DNA of 64,000 nt. Origin: Patiria pectinifera (lineage: Eukaryota > Echinodermata > Asteroidea > Valvatida > Asterinidae). This document shows, in pieces, positions 35,356 to 50,300 of the stretch (its first letter is position 1; the number at the start of each line of letters is the position of its first letter). A model generated the notes under the pieces. That model was not told the DNA's origin and did no database searches. It saw only the letters and a list, made by a program, of their open reading frames with translations. The stretch spans positions 30,927,366-30,991,365 of the forward strand of contig CM057135.1 in assembly GCA_029964075.1 (NCBI GenBank), read 5' to 3'. A program made the translations under genes and the position numbers.

Positions 35356-38300
35356 ATGTTTGGGGCCAACAAAGCTCCATTTGGGACGTCATCATTTGGG
35401 TCAGGTAAAAGAATTTCCAAACTGTATTTAAAATATCTGATGATTTAAAATATCTTTTACAAAAATTATAATGACCTCATGCGTTGTCCTGTGTAAAACA
35501 TAGTACGTGTAAAACCCTCATCAAAGAGGTTGCCTATTGCTAGTAGTACTGACTCTTGTAATGCATGATGTAGACAAAGTATTTTTAAATTCATTTTAAA
35601 AAAAAAAGGATACATCTTTCCCTAACTCCCTAGGCATTTTGCTAGGATGTAACCTTAATCCTACAAAATCTTTCAACTGCCTCCATGTAAAAATTGCGCA
35701 CAGCCTCAATCCTGCAAAATCCTCCATAGCGCCCTATTTTTTTTTGAATGTGGTCCTTGGGTACCACTGTCAATCCTGCAAAATCGTCTAACAATCACTG
35801 TCAGTATGTTGAGGCAGAGCCAGTGACATCCTGGAGCAGTGCGGAGGATTCCAAGTATAATATAGACCTAAATTTATGCACGGCTGGGCTTAAACAACAC
35901 AAGGTCTGGCCTAAGACCTTGGCGCAGTGCATCCTCCAAAATCAGCAACACACTTTTGCCATATAGCCTCAATCCTGCAAAATGCTCCATATTGCATAGA
36001 GGGTTTTGGAAGATTTGTTAAGGTTAGGGTTAATGTATACATAACATCAACAATCCAAGAATTAGAAATGATCACATGCTATGGTCTTGGCAGGTGGTTT
36101 TGCTTCACCCACTGCTAGTGCTACCCCATTTGGCCAGCGTAAGTTCCTGTTTCGGATGAGTTCATATCCAGAGCTAATAATTTTCCATTCCATTATAAAA
36201 ACATAATCTAAATTTCCCCTTCACCTAAAAGAAGAATTAATAATTTAATAATAACTTGGAGCTTTAGATATCTATTGATTACTTTCCTGGTAATGCTGGA
36301 GAAATATTGGCTCTTTGTATTTAGTCAAATCACTATAAAACAAGCACATTGTTCAGAAATGCCCCTTGTTAAAGCACAATACAATACTATCTTTGCAATT
36401 TTTATACATTATATGGACAGCTATGTCAGCCTTATAAGTTGAAAGCTTGTCAGCATGTCACTAATGGTTATATAACAGGCATGCACATAAGTATTTGAAA
36501 ATGCAATACAGTTTTTCATGTGCTCTTGTACAACATTAACCCTAACCGAACTCAACCCATCAAAGTCCAACAGCAGATTTTGTTTAAATCTGTTGGGATA
36601 GGTACAGTACCCCTAAACTGATGGTCTTTAGAAACTAAGTCCAACAGTGTTGTTGGAATTTGCCAGGATGGGTACGGTTCCTAGTAAATTATGCTGGGAG
36701 TCAGGGTTAATCAACATTTGCTAATATTAGCGTTCGGCAGATTAACCGTAAACACATAACACATGACTTTCTTCATTCATCTGTCACCATGGTTTTATTT
36801 GTTCTTCACAAAATCAACATAACATTTGGAATACCAGTATACAATGTACATATGTACAAAAAAATTTTTTTTGAACACCGTTTATTTCTCCGCTTGCCAT
36901 GAAAATAATTAAATTGAGGTAAAAGGTTACTAATTATTTTGTTAACATTTTATAATTTCTCTCGCAATTGAGTCATATTTGGCACTTAAGAGTGGATGTT
37001 TGTCTTCAGTGTAATCAATTTCTTACGTCCGGCCAAAAAAAGTTGTTGTGTTGCCCTCACATGAAAATATCAGGAGGGTCGGTCAGTCGGTCGGGGATTT
37101 TTTTGGGGGGGGGGGTGTTATACATAGTTCATATATAGGCCTACCCTTTCTTCTATTCCATTCAGTTACCAATTCTCCTCTACCAACGTACATGAACCGT
37201 TTAGGCTACATGAACTGCATGCGTCAAATATACTGTGTACATATACATATGCGATACAATGTACATTGCATGTACACATGCCTCAGCCTGACTTACACAT
37301 ACAAAATACGGTAAATTCGAACTGTACTTTCATTTAGGTATGTACGTTTGTAAAGATGTGCAAAATTATGGCACTACAAAGAAATGGTAGCGGTAAGGTA
37401 AAAGTTTAAGAAGAAAAAAAAGACAGCAGATTCTGAATTTGGGTCGGTCGGATGAGGGTAACACAATTTCTTTTTTTTGGCCACATGTTAGTGCAGAAAC
37501 AACACCTGCAGTAAGCATAAGATTTCTTGAAGCTTTGTTACCTTTTAAATAAGCAGCAGAATCCAAATTCTACTATTTAATAATATTCCTGGTCTGATTC
37601 TTGCTTGTAGGTGCAAATGCCTTTGGTTCTAAGACACCAGGAGCAACAGGATTTGGTACTCCATCAGCGTTTGGTGCCCAGACTCCTGCAGGTAGTCTGT
37701 TTGGCACTGGGGCATCTGGGAGCCTGTTTGGTAGCACAGGGAACACCTTTGGAGGTAACACCTCTTCAGGTAAGGCGACTTCACTTTGATATTTGTCCTA
37801 AAGCTTCATGGAGAGGGATGTGTGATGTATTCAAAGAGACCTAACCCTGTCCTCTGAAGTATTTTGACTAAATTAAGAACCTTCTTGATTTGGCTGAAAT
37901 CCACGTAGTTGAACAGCCTATAAGGATTCAGTACATTAATCATAGATTTGTATATATGGAAAGTGTGTCGTGATTGACATAGTACGTTGCTTTGTGTTTG
38001 TTGTAACTTGAGATAAGCTGTAGATCAGTCCGGATTGATTGCTAGTGATCCTTAAATTGAGGATGAATGCATTTTGAGGCAGGACTGTCTGATGATTTTG
38101 TTAGGGTTAATTTCATTCATTGTACTGCAAAGAAATGAAGTTATGTGCAATAAATATTTTCCAATTCTAAAAATACTTGAGAAAACCTGAGAGCAGGTTA
38201 TTAATACTTGTTTTTCTATCTTTTTTTTGTACAATTGCAGGCATGGGATTTGGTTCAAATACTTCCAGTGCTGCAGGCACATTGTTCAGCAGCACATCAA

Positions 38301-41300
38301 ATGCCGGCACTACTGGTCTATTCTCTACTCCTGCAACATCTTCCTCCTTTGGCAACTTTGGATCAAAGGGTAAGTAAACTGTGTTCTGAACTTGATAAAA
38401 ACCTGCTTTTGTAATGTTGCTGACTGTTTTATAAGATGGAACCTTCCATTTCCTGTATTAAATATCTTGAATAAGGCAGTGTAACCTACATGTTTTGGTT
38501 CTTTACAAGGCTGTTTGCCATTGGTTCACTTGGTGTAATGTCAAAAGTCAAATCTGTCTTACAATTGCTGCCATTGGTTGTCCCCTCTTAAAGGTTTCAG
38601 GGATGACTTTTTTGTGTTTACTTCTGGTTCCAGCTTTGGTGCAGACATGCATCAGGCAATGTGCTATCTAAATTCCCAGAAATGGGGATACCCTAGGAGT
38701 AGGTAGAAATACTGACAATGATTGAGGTTCAGTAAAAAGTTGATGTGCACCGATACCTGTTTCAATATCAATGTAGATTCGCTGTACTTAAATCGAGGTC
38801 AGTCATTGGTTAGTCTTATCAATGCCAGTTTAGATTGGTTGAAACAAGACTGTACCATGTTGAAACAGATATTTTACAAGCTCTTAAATATCTACAGTCA
38901 TTTTGGGACTTACTAAGGCCAAGAGTACATGGAGGTAAAATTATTGAACAACTAGAACACTGAATTGCAGCCAAACCATTTTAGCAAGTCAAAAGCAATT
39001 ATTTTTCAAATGAGTGTGTGTGAAATCTGTTAGGAAAAGGGTTGGTTAAATTAAATCCATTGATGTTATTGAGTGACCTTGGCCATTCACGTGATCAATC
39101 TTTCCAATTCCATCCTTCTATCTGATCAATCATTCTGTATCGCCAAGCCCCAACCCCATGCCCCTCCCTCCTTTTTTTCCTGGAAACCTCTTGTGACATC
39201 CAAGCAGTATTAATAAGCAAGTCATATTTTAACCAATTGCCAAGAGAACGTTGTCAGATTTGCCTCAGACTTGAAATTGGAACTGGCAGGTTGGAAGGGT
39301 CACAGGACTTGCCGTGGTCCCAAATGAAGCTTAAATCAAACAGACCTTCCGGTGAAACGCTAATTAAATGCAGACATAGGAAAAATTGCCAACCCCTTAG
39401 TTGCTTTTCGCTGTTGGAAATAATTGATGTACATGTAACTGTTGATTTGAGTCAATTGACATATTCGCAGAGTGGAGTTGAAATGTGTAAATCTACTTGT
39501 TAATTTTCGGAAGAATAGTCTTCTGATAATTTGCTGAAGTACATGTAGTTGTTCAAAGTGGAAGAATGTCTTTTTTTGTACAATCTCTGACTGGAAATTG
39601 GAATTACGATTGGAATAGCTGGTGCCCAGAGCTGTACATTGACAAGACCCAATAGGGAATGGCAGGGGTGGCATCACTTAGATGAAGATACGCAGTCAAT
39701 TGAATTGAGGATGTTAACCATTAGTGTTGTCCTAATGCGCAGTGTTGGGATTGAAGCTTGTACTGTAACTCAAGGGCTAGGCTTAGGGAGGGATATATGG
39801 GGAGTGAGGCACATGATTGGTTATTCCTATGGCGTCGTAGAGTAGTAGAGTGGTTTCCTGCTGTCAGTGAGGATGTCACCCTTCGACAAGCTAACTTTCT
39901 CAGGAGGGCACTGAGAGTCAAAGAGCCCTGTGAAATTGAACACGAGACACGTGGCTGTGTTGAGTATACCTCAAAGGACTTTCCCCCCTGTAATATCCTG
40001 CCGCATTATCAGTCATCAAATGAACTTTTCACCCCTATTTAGTCTCCAAAATCTTTCTCCATGATCCTCCTTTTACCCCCCCCCTCAAAGTTTCTTTCAC
40101 AATCGACTCACATATGCCAAGCTCAGTATGCGTGCATAGTGATTGAAATCCTATCTACCAAGTTGGTGTTTTTAAGCTGAGAAACAATGAGCGTGCAGTT
40201 TGCCCCTAGGGGTACGCTCAGGTGCTTGGGAGACTTGCTACTGGTGTCGGAGACAGGTGAGTCAGCAGACTCTCCCCACCGTTTCACCTCGCCCCCCTCC
40301 CCCACCCCCCTGCCGATTGGTTGGAGACATGTGACCGTCTTGCCTGAGCACTAAAATGTTTGCACTTCGTCATTTGGCACGGTTACATTCAGAAAGCCTC
40401 ATTTGGGCAGTGAGAGATGGTGATGACGTACTCTTAGCTGATGACTTAATATACATGGGCAGATTGCTGGCTGTGACCGTTACTTGGAGTTCTGCGAGTT
40501 AATCCAAGACATGTACAAACTTTAAGTTCTTGTGAAACGTTCAAGTCTTAGTGAGTTAACATCTTCCCACTTTATTTCTGCTGGTACCAAATTCTTCCAA
40601 GATGGTGGACATGTCATTGTGGCCCATTTTTGCCATGGGTCGATACTTTCCAGGCTCTTCAGTTCCAGGTAAGGGCAACTGCAGGCTTTCACATTGACAT
40701 CTGCTAACCTACCTGAAACTTACATTTAATGGTAATATACAACATTCGCTTTTGCTGTAATTTTCAGAAATGGATTGGTTTGGGGGTTAGTATTTTAGAG
40801 CAAATATTGTGACACTGACTTGTTTAAAGTTTTGTATGCCAGGGGGAAAAACCAAGAAAAATATGCTCCCCTTGTAGTCTGGTTCCCTGACCCTACTTCA
40901 GACAAAACGGAGCAATTTAAAGACGTCAGGGAATTGTCAGGTCAGAGAACCAGACTAGCTGACTTGCACCCGTTCATGGATGTATAACCAATTCACTGAC
41001 AGTCTACTATTATTCACCGACTGTCAAGTAAGGTATTTCATAATAATTTTGGAGTTTTGTTTTTTGATGTTTGCAAATGTTGTGTATTACCTTTAAATAG
41101 TTTATGGCTAAATTTCAGTATTTGATTTAAGGTTGAGTGTAGGCTGAGTTTTTTTTAAGTAGGGAATTCTAAGTTTTGATTAATGATGGAGGCCAAATGG
41201 TTTATAGAACAAATAGATATCATGTCATATAGTCCATAGAAACTTTTTTACTGTTTCTATAAAATGTCTTCTCTCATATCAATCAAGTGCACCTTCATAG

Positions 41301-44300
41301 TGCACTTGTGTAGAAGTTCCTTTTAAGACAGAGTATAAAAGACTAGCATGGTTTGTAGAGGCACTTTAAATTCCCACTGAGGCAAGGACTGTATTGAGTG
41401 TACGCTGGTGGATGTAAGGCCCCCCCCCCCCAAAAAAAAATCGGTCTCTGGTCAGACCGAAGTTCTGGAATTGATTCGGTGAAGCGTTTTGTTTTTTGTT
41501 TTTTTCAAGCTTGAATTGTACAGACAAGGTGGGTACTATTTTGCTTTTTTGTGTCCTCATTATACATTGGTGTCCTCCATAATTTGCCTTGGTGCCCTTT
41601 ATCATTTGCCTTGGTGCAATTTCCCCATTCCTTGGTGCTCCTTGGTACAAAAAATTGAGGAGGTGCGGCAATAGAGGGCGCTGTTGTAGCTTCCGTGTTA
41701 ATTTGAAGGGGAAAAAAAGGTTGACGCGCATGATTAAAATCGACGCGCGCGCTGACCAGAGACCGAGGTATTTTTTTTTTTGGCCTAAGGTTTGCTCTTT
41801 ACAAGAGCACTCGGCAGATCCATAGTTTATTCTACTGATCAGTCCGTGTGTTTACTGGCAATGCATGCCCATGTTGTGGTACGAGAACCAGGTATTGAAG
41901 AAAAACACAGATACCAGAAAAAGAAACCCAACTGATAAATCAACATCCCGGAAGTTGTCTGAAGGGCTTTATAGCTTTACGGTGTAAACTGCAACTTTCT
42001 CGAGTGTCATCTGTCGCGCATTAAAATGCACATAAACGTGAAATCTGTTTTGGTTTTCCATGTAGCCTGGTTTTCATTTTGAAAATTCCCCACAAATGGC
42101 ATTCAAAACCTTTCTTTTTCATTGTCTGAGAAGTTACTAAGTAATTTGTAAAGTTGGTTACGGGAACCCGATTCCTAAATCTGGTTCCGGATGTCAGCAG
42201 TGGGATATTCAGATGCACACCCTTAATTTATGGTCTAGATCCAAAATGACAGGATTGTATTTTGTTTTCATTTGATTTGTCTTTTATTTTAAAACTTACC
42301 TGACTCGGAAGGAGTTCATCAAATCAACAAATACATGTATTTCATGAAATGAATTCATAAACATGAATTTAATTTTTGAGGCAACATTGAGGTCAAGCTT
42401 CAAACTTTGAGCTACAACCCCCCAGCCCCTGCTCAATGTTGTCTCTCATTGCGCGGTGTGTGCTCCATCCGCTGGAGGGACAACATTGACCGGGGGAGCG
42501 GGGGAGTTGATGACCGTTGGAGGCTAAGATTATTTCCAAGTGTCCCAACCATTTTGGCCGGGATTGTAGGTTTTAGCGTTTGTCGTCATCAAGCCTACAG
42601 CAAGACCAATTAATCATACCTCTACTAACAAAATTAGAAGCCATTTTTGAAGTAGAACCATATTTGCACTCTGGTAGTACGCACGCACTTCGACCAACAG
42701 GGTTAACCAAATGCTTCGTCTTTAAGAACACAAGCGGCATGCACGCAAACATGGTTCCACCTCAAAATGGCTTCTAAGTTTGTTCGCCGATTTAGCGTAT
42801 ACATACAGTAGCGTTCAATATCATAACTTGATATTGATTACTGTCATGCCTAATTGATGATCCTTATTTCATGATTTCCTTCTCCCCAAGTTTCTGCAGG
42901 GTAAATGACCTCCCAACAGCAGGATTTCTTTTATGTGGCCTCCATTTTTACACTTATCAGCTGTCATTTTTTTCTGGATATGATTTTAAAGTTCACAGAA
43001 AGTATGCCAGATATTGAAACGTGGGGGAAGGGAGAGTTTAAATTTGGCTTGACAGGTGTCTGTTTAATGTAACTCAATGTCAGTAATATGTGTGGACATT
43101 TATAAAGCGCTAGTATCCGGAAAGTCATAACTTAGTGACATTCACCTTAGCATTGGTCATCAGGTCTATAAATCACTTTTGATACTTGCGACGTTCCCTA
43201 GAGTCCGTGGCTGTCGTAGTTTATGGTATAGAGCTGCTATAGAAACTACTGCGCGTAAACCCTCACACTCACTAGTTAACTACGGCGGTATAGTGAATGA
43301 CAAAGTCCTTCAAATCTGAAGACTTAGGTCTGAAGCAGTAGGCTTAAGCCTGGAATTTGACAAAGTAATTCACAATTTCTACAAATTAAAAAGAAAAATC
43401 TGAAAGTACAATCTAAATTATAACACATTCACAAGTGAATTATAAGCAAATACTTAGACATCCTTCTGACTTCAGATTTGATCGGAGATGTGTTAATGAT
43501 AACTGGATATTGCGTGATCCAATATATCCTGCACTTTGCACTCTGACGGTATACAATGTACAAACAAGGCAAGTTGAACATTCAGCATCTCAGTTACTGA
43601 CGTTAGCAGACTGGTAAAACAAGGAGGATGGTTGCAGCATCATGCAAGAATGGATTGGAGTCAAGGAACAAGACCCAAGTTGACCTTAACCTTGACAATT
43701 ATCCAGTGGCCTGAATTCCTTGATCAGATCATTTCTTCAATCTCTATCTCTTGGATGGTTAAAAATCCAAAGGTCAACAGGAACAGGTTTTTTGGGGACA
43801 TTTTTGGCAGGTCACCAGAAGATTGATCTAACACCCTGCGTTTTTTTTTTGCAGGGAGCAGGGTGCTTGCAGTCTTAAACTGACATTAAGCATGAGACGC
43901 CTACACGCCCGGTAATGGGCTGTCATGTTAAAAACATCAACCTAATTCCCTAAGGCTACTGGCCTGGATTGGGGGGAGGGAAAGTAGCTGTATGTAATCC
44001 ATCCAGTTTAGAGAAAAAAAAGTAGCCAGATCATACCTTGAACCTTAACTAGTCCCCCGTTACCCACTTATTCCCACCAGACTGGATACCTTGTTCATAA
44101 ACAGGTGTTTGATTTGAAAGATGATTAAGTTGTGATTCATCAAGGAAAAAAAATGTTCTGAAAATGAAAGTGGAAAGACAGGGGTTTGGTTTTCCACCTT
44201 TTTTTTGGAGAATATCAACATTTACAACCTGTAGAGTGAGGATGCTTAAGAAGTTTGTAAAAATAGCACGCACTGTCAAAGGGCCACATGGTGTATGGAA

Positions 44301-47300
44301 ATGGTGCAACGAAAAGTACGCCTTTAATTCTACCGCATTCTGATGTCCATTTGATTGCTAAGGGGAAGCATACACTTGCAAAAGACTCTCAAGACACTAC
44401 AGTTATTAATAACAAAACCTTTAAACGCTGTCACTTCTTGAACATCAAGTCTCACAATGATGGTAGAGACTCCAGGAAGATGTAACCATAGCAACCCAGA
44501 GTTGTTTAGGGCCAGTTGTTGCCCTCCAATCGTTTGAAGTGACAGGCTAGTCAGTTGTAGTAGCCCCTTTCCTGTCTGGTAATGACAGAAAGCGGTTCGG
44601 TACTGAGCCACTAGCTGTCACGCCCAGAGCCCCCCAGCCAAGTCACTCCGTTGATGGACAAGATATAACAAAGTTCATGTACGTGTACATGTGCATGCAT
44701 TATCGCAGGTGTGTAACCCCCCTGGAAACTGTGCCATGCTCATTGACTCATCACCCATGTTACCGTGGTACTAGCCAAGGGGGTGCCAAACTGCAATTTG
44801 GTTGGCCTGTCATGTTTGATGAAACACTTTACCGTTTGTCACGCACATTTAAGTTACATTATTGTATCTTTGCCCTTTTAATGGTCTTGATCGTTCTTGA
44901 TAAATAGTGTCTTTTAATTCGTTTCCACTTTTATTTCCTAACTGTTGGCAGGTTCAGATAAAAAGATTGAGTTCTTAGCCCTAAATAAGAGTGTTGAATC
45001 CATCAAAGACCTCCCAAGAGGGGATGTGGTCTGTTTTGCCTTAGTTCAAATCACTAAATGTCTTGCCTGTAGCTATAGACAAACTGGGAGGAGGGGGCGG
45101 GGGGAGAGAATGTCAATGTATCCCTCATAAACCCCAGTGGAAATTGATGGACATGATGAAGGAAGTTTCTTAATAAGGAAATCAGTTCATCAATTGTCTG
45201 AAATCCATATTTATCCGAAATTGTACGCTTTGTACAAAAAAAAAGACCCACAAATTGAAGATACTATCCACTGTCATAGTCAACTTATTATTATTTTTTT
45301 TTACAAGCGTAGTGCTGAACCAGGAAAGGAAGTGTTCTTTCAGCTGTTGAGGTTTCAGTCATTTTAACGCAGTGATCCAAGCAAGACTCACAAGAAATAA
45401 CTCACATTCCCCAAATGTGCATTCCAGAGAATTCTTGATTCCATTTGTGTCTTGTCTTATCTCCACCTTGTCTTTGTAGCGTTTGGAGGGACAGCCCCCA
45501 CTGGTATGTTTGGCCAGACTACCACATCAACAGTACCCTTTGGTCAGACGGCTACAGCAGGTGCATCAGGGGGCTTATTTGGTGCAGCGGGTGGGGGATT
45601 GTTTGGAGGCACACCCCAGAGTGGAACTACTGTCAAATTCACCGTGAGTTATTGTTATATTATACAGCTGTGTTTAAAGATAAACTACTATTTTAGCTTT
45701 GTTTCAATATCCCACGTTTTACTCTAAAGATGAAAAAATTGAAAAGTGATGAATCGCCACAATGTACAGTTTATCAACTCTTTAATTTGGTTTTAACGAT
45801 TTTTGAGATGATATTTAACAGTTGAAGCAATTTCGTCACTACTTGTAGTTACATTGTATTCATGTTGTAACTGTAATGCAGATGTGTGATTCACTTTATG
45901 TTGGAAAGGAAAAGTTTCCTGGGCTTTACTGATGAATTGCATGCGGTAAAAAAATGTTAGCTGATCAAATGTTCTGCTTTTAATTATAACAACTGCCGAG
46001 TTTTTGACAGCTGATCCAAGTCGGCCTTTAGTGGGTTGTGCACAAGGGACACATACATCAAATAAAATGAGTGCGGTATTAGTAATATACTGTCATCATG
46101 TCAACACTCTGTATCACGTTTCAGTTACCAGATAGACTTGAAAATGGCAATCCACAAAAACTCTCAAGAGTTGTAGAGTCAAAAACTTGCCGCAAGGGTT
46201 GAATGTATGTGGGAATTAAATGTATTATAGTATTCTTTCTCTGTCATGTCTGTGATTAAAGGAATGAGTACGGACTAGCGTGGGATTCGAGCATGGAACT
46301 ATTTCTCACTTCTTTTCTAAAATGCTTAGTAGAGACGAAGCAGACATATGATCACTGTACACTCGTGAGGCCCCCTTCAATGGAGAAACCATTGTTCATG
46401 CTGTTGTACAAAGCACGTGCCCCGTGACGGATTATCTGAACAATAGCGAACACAATGCTTTGGCAATTGAAGGGGGCCTTCATGATACCATTTGGCGTTT
46501 CCGGATTGGCCTATAAGTTGTGAATTTTGAAGTGTGATCTTGGATGTGTCTGAGCAAACAAAGTACCCGTTTTCTTTTCGCTGCATAAGCAGAAAATATA
46601 AATCATAACGAACCATATGATATGAGAATTAGAAAAATACCAATCTGGAAAATAAGAACAAGCACACAGTTTTATCAGATTGTATTAGTTTCTTAGGTTG
46701 CATACATTTAGTGAACACTGGTTGAAAGACTGGCTGATGATATTTTTTTCCCTTGTTTTTTTTTAGCCTGTTACTAGCACCGATACCATGGTCAAGAGTG
46801 GACAGTCAACCAGTGTCAACACAAGACATCAGGTCATCACAGCTATGAAGGAATATGAAAACAAAAGTTTTGAGGTAGGATCAAATATAGATTTGTGATT
46901 TTTAAGGCATTTTTTTAGGTGTTGCATTAATGTAATGTACTTTAAATTTTCAATGTTATTTTTTAATATAATAAGGTTTCTGCTTACTTGAATATTTCAG
47001 GAGTTACGTATGGAAGACTACACTGCCAATCGTAAAGGACCAAGTAGTACAGGTCTACTAGGTCAAGGTATGACCCAAGTGGACAATAAGGCGGGTGGAT
47101 TGTTTGGCCAACCAACAGCTTCGTCTGGTACTGGATTCACCTTTGGTCAGAATAAATCAACATTTGGCACAGGAACACAATGTGAGTATTTAATGTTTTA
47201 CTTGTCTTGGAATTGTTTTTTCTTTTAAATTATTTTTAATGCCTGAAACGTATATTTTTTTTGGGGGGGTGGCTTGTAAGGCATTGTTTTTGCTGTATGT

Positions 47301-50300
47301 TTTCAATTTTCACATGGGGAGTCAGGTTGGCGTAGCGGTACTTTCCTCGCCTTCCACCGCTGTGACCCGGGTTCGAATCCCGCCTGGGCCAATATGTGGA
47401 TTGGGTTTTCAGTTCCTGCCTGATTCCGTGGGTTTTCCCCAGAATATTCCTCTGGGCTTTTCCTCCCACCTCTAAAACTGTAATTTCTTCTCATTGTCTT
47501 CTCTCTACAGATTTCTTCAGGCTTTAGGGCTACAGTGCCTAGGGCACTTTTGAGGGATCCTTGGTTTCATTACCAGAAAGAAATGAAACAAAAAATTAAA
47601 AAAATACTTTGTTTTAGAAGGATTTTCAAAACGGAAATCTTGATCCAAGTTTTTCCATTTGATGATAACAATTAGTTTTTTTCCCAATAATTCTGTAGCT
47701 GCCTTTGGTACCAGCAGTGCTGGTTTGTTTGGTGGTCAGCAGACACAGCAGTCTGGAGGGTTATTTGGTCAGAAGACTGGCTTTGGTACAACGGGGAACA
47801 CTGGATTGGGGTTTGGGGATAAGTCAACCTCAGCATTCGGTCAGACTGCAACCAAGGTAAGTTTAAAACCAAAAAAAAATTCAAAAATGTTCAAGATTTG
47901 TCTGAAAGAGTTTATATTCATGTATATAATTCTTACATGTTGCATCCTGAAAATGTGGCTCAGTAAAGTATGAACCAATGCTTGTGTGGTTGAAGAAAGC
48001 AAATGGAATTGGATTTGAGCCTTCAACCCTGGAGTACATTATTTTGTTGGTATCTGAAATGTACATTCATGTCACTATATACACATGTTGTAGTGATATT
48101 AAGATCTTTGTCCTATTCACCTGGTTCATGTTACTCGCTAAGAGCCATCATTTCACCTGTTCAGAAATGTTTGGCAATACCGCAATTATCAGATTTCACA
48201 TCTTGACATCTTGTTTTGGTGGCAGTCACAAACACTCTATCGTATCCCATTGGCCTCACAGAGTCTCTTTGGTCAGCCTGCTTCAACCCAAAGCATGAGT
48301 TTATTTGGCTCTACACCTGCTAGTGGTACCACTGGGTTTGGGACAGGGAGCACATTTGGTGGCACTACAGGATTCGGTCAAACCCAGGTATGTTGAAACA
48401 AACTTGGCATAAACAACGATTGAACTTGAGAACATTAACCCTTACTGCACTGGTGTTTTCCTATGACACTTTCAGATCTTTCAAAATCATCCTTGTTCTG
48501 TTTCTAGATTAATATCACAAAAGAGATTAATTCATATGGTGTTTCCGCAAACTTACCCTGCTGTTATCCTCACCATGCAAACTTTTCACCCTTATCGGAA
48601 GACTGTGTGTTTATAAACTTTTAAGGGCATCCGGCTTTGTTCAAAGTAAAAGTGGCTGGTGGGACCTTTTTCATTTAAAGTACTTCAAAAGCCCCTTGGG
48701 AATTTGCAGGATCTTAGAGGGTATGAGTAAGAACATCAATGTCACAGATCTGATTCTTGAGTGTGATTGTACTTCTTATGTGTGAGTAATTTTGTACAAG
48801 TTTTCCTTTATCTTGGTCATTTTTAATCCATCCGTTGCCTTGGTTCTTACAGTGTTTCTTATAATTTGTCCCACAGTCCAACAGTTTGTTTGGAAAGCCG
48901 TTAGGTTTTGGAACCACGACCACAAGCACTGGACTGACCCTTGGTTCGGGTACCAGCACAGGTCTGTTTGGACAGCAGAACAAGACTGGATTGTCTCTGG
49001 GCACCGGGGGAACGACAGGATTTGGTAAGAACTCAGACTAGAAAGGCCTTGGGATGTGAATTCCTTTCAATGTGAAATGATTTGGGAGGTGTTCCATTTC
49101 AGACCCCTTAGAAGTTTAATTACATTTTTAAGTGGAACAAATCTGGGGTGGGGCTTGAACCTCACCTGTGACCTCCGGATTGCTGTTCCGGTGCTCTACC
49201 AACTGAGCTATCACTGGGCTGGATAGCTCAGTTGGTAGAGCACCAGAATGGCAAACCAAGAGGTTACAGGTTCAAACCCCGCCCCAGTCATTTCTTTGTT
49301 CAACTTTTAAAACAATAATATACTGCGCCTAGTCAGTTTCTCTTAGTGGTATGTTTGAACAATTTCAATCAATGTTTGTGTTAGTTTGAATCATCCTTAA
49401 GTAAATTCTCTCATTTTTTTTCTCCTTTTGATCTACAGGCACCGGTTTTGGCACAGGTGCCACCCAGTCTACCAGTCTCTTTGGCAACAAAGGAACGACG
49501 GCAGGCTTTGGAGGTCTAGGCACTGGTCTGGGCGGTGGGCTAGGGACGGGATTTGGTACCACCAATACTGGATCCTCACTGTTTGGTGGCGCTACTAGTA
49601 AACCATCCACTCTGGGTGGACTGGGAGGCTTCGGAGCTACAAGTAAGTAAATTGCTTCCAACAGAGGACTTGTCAGTTTTTGGATTGAAAAGGAGGGGAT
49701 TGCTGGGGAGATGTGAGGGTTTTGCAGAAGGGATGTTCAACCAGTAAATGAAGCCAATCTGATTGTTGTGGGCATAGTTTGACTTTATTTATGAACTGAC
49801 GTTTAAAACAATTATTCCATCATACAGGATACTGACTTTTTTTAATTGATTTTTTCCCCAGCTGGCCTAGGTGGTGGTCTGGGGACTGGAGCTGGACTTG
49901 GCATTGGAAGCAACACAACTGGTATTGGAGGGTAAGTCTGGTGGACATTAACCTAACATATGTTATGTGTCTTAGGGTTTTCGTTGTGAAATGAATTTAG
50001 AATCTGTGTGATCTTGTTTATTTGTAACTGTCATGTTCATTATCTTTGCAGTCCTACAGTCGGTCTGGCAGTGCAAGATGCACAGGCTCAACAACAGCTT
50101 CTAGCAATCTTCAACTCACCATACGGAGATAATCCACTCTTCAGGAATAGACTCACAGTAAGTACTCCTCCCCTTCCCTGTCCTTCCCCTTCCTACTTGA
50201 CTTCCCCCGTTGCCCTTGAAACCGACCCACCGACCCACCCCAACCCACCCCCATCACTCACCCCATTTACTCACCCCTATTAATCACCCCCATTACTCTG

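Larger units (their letters stand above)
38370..45479 (+). other. long NUP98 intron 4
   Basis: A 7.1-kb intron between FG exons 4 and 5. It contains the TAAGGCC element at 41415-41788 and an imperfect hairpin at 42418-42515. Open frames such as 39758-40042 show no FG repeats, splice sites in phase or recognisable homology. Confidence 0.6.

Noticed and set aside
39758-40042. Open frame in NUP98 intron 4 as an extra exon
   Set aside because: No FG repeats or conserved motif, no suitable splice sites, and exons 4 and 5 already join in phase.
49145-49292. Two functional tRNA genes
   Set aside because: A- and B-boxes are present, but the anticodon stem of the plus copy does not pair and acceptor stems are poor, so they are tRNA-derived repeats.
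50190-50290. C-rich tract in NUP98 intron 13 as a regulatory element
   Set aside because: Simple low-complexity caccc repeats; could form secondary structure on the other strand but nothing specific supports a function.
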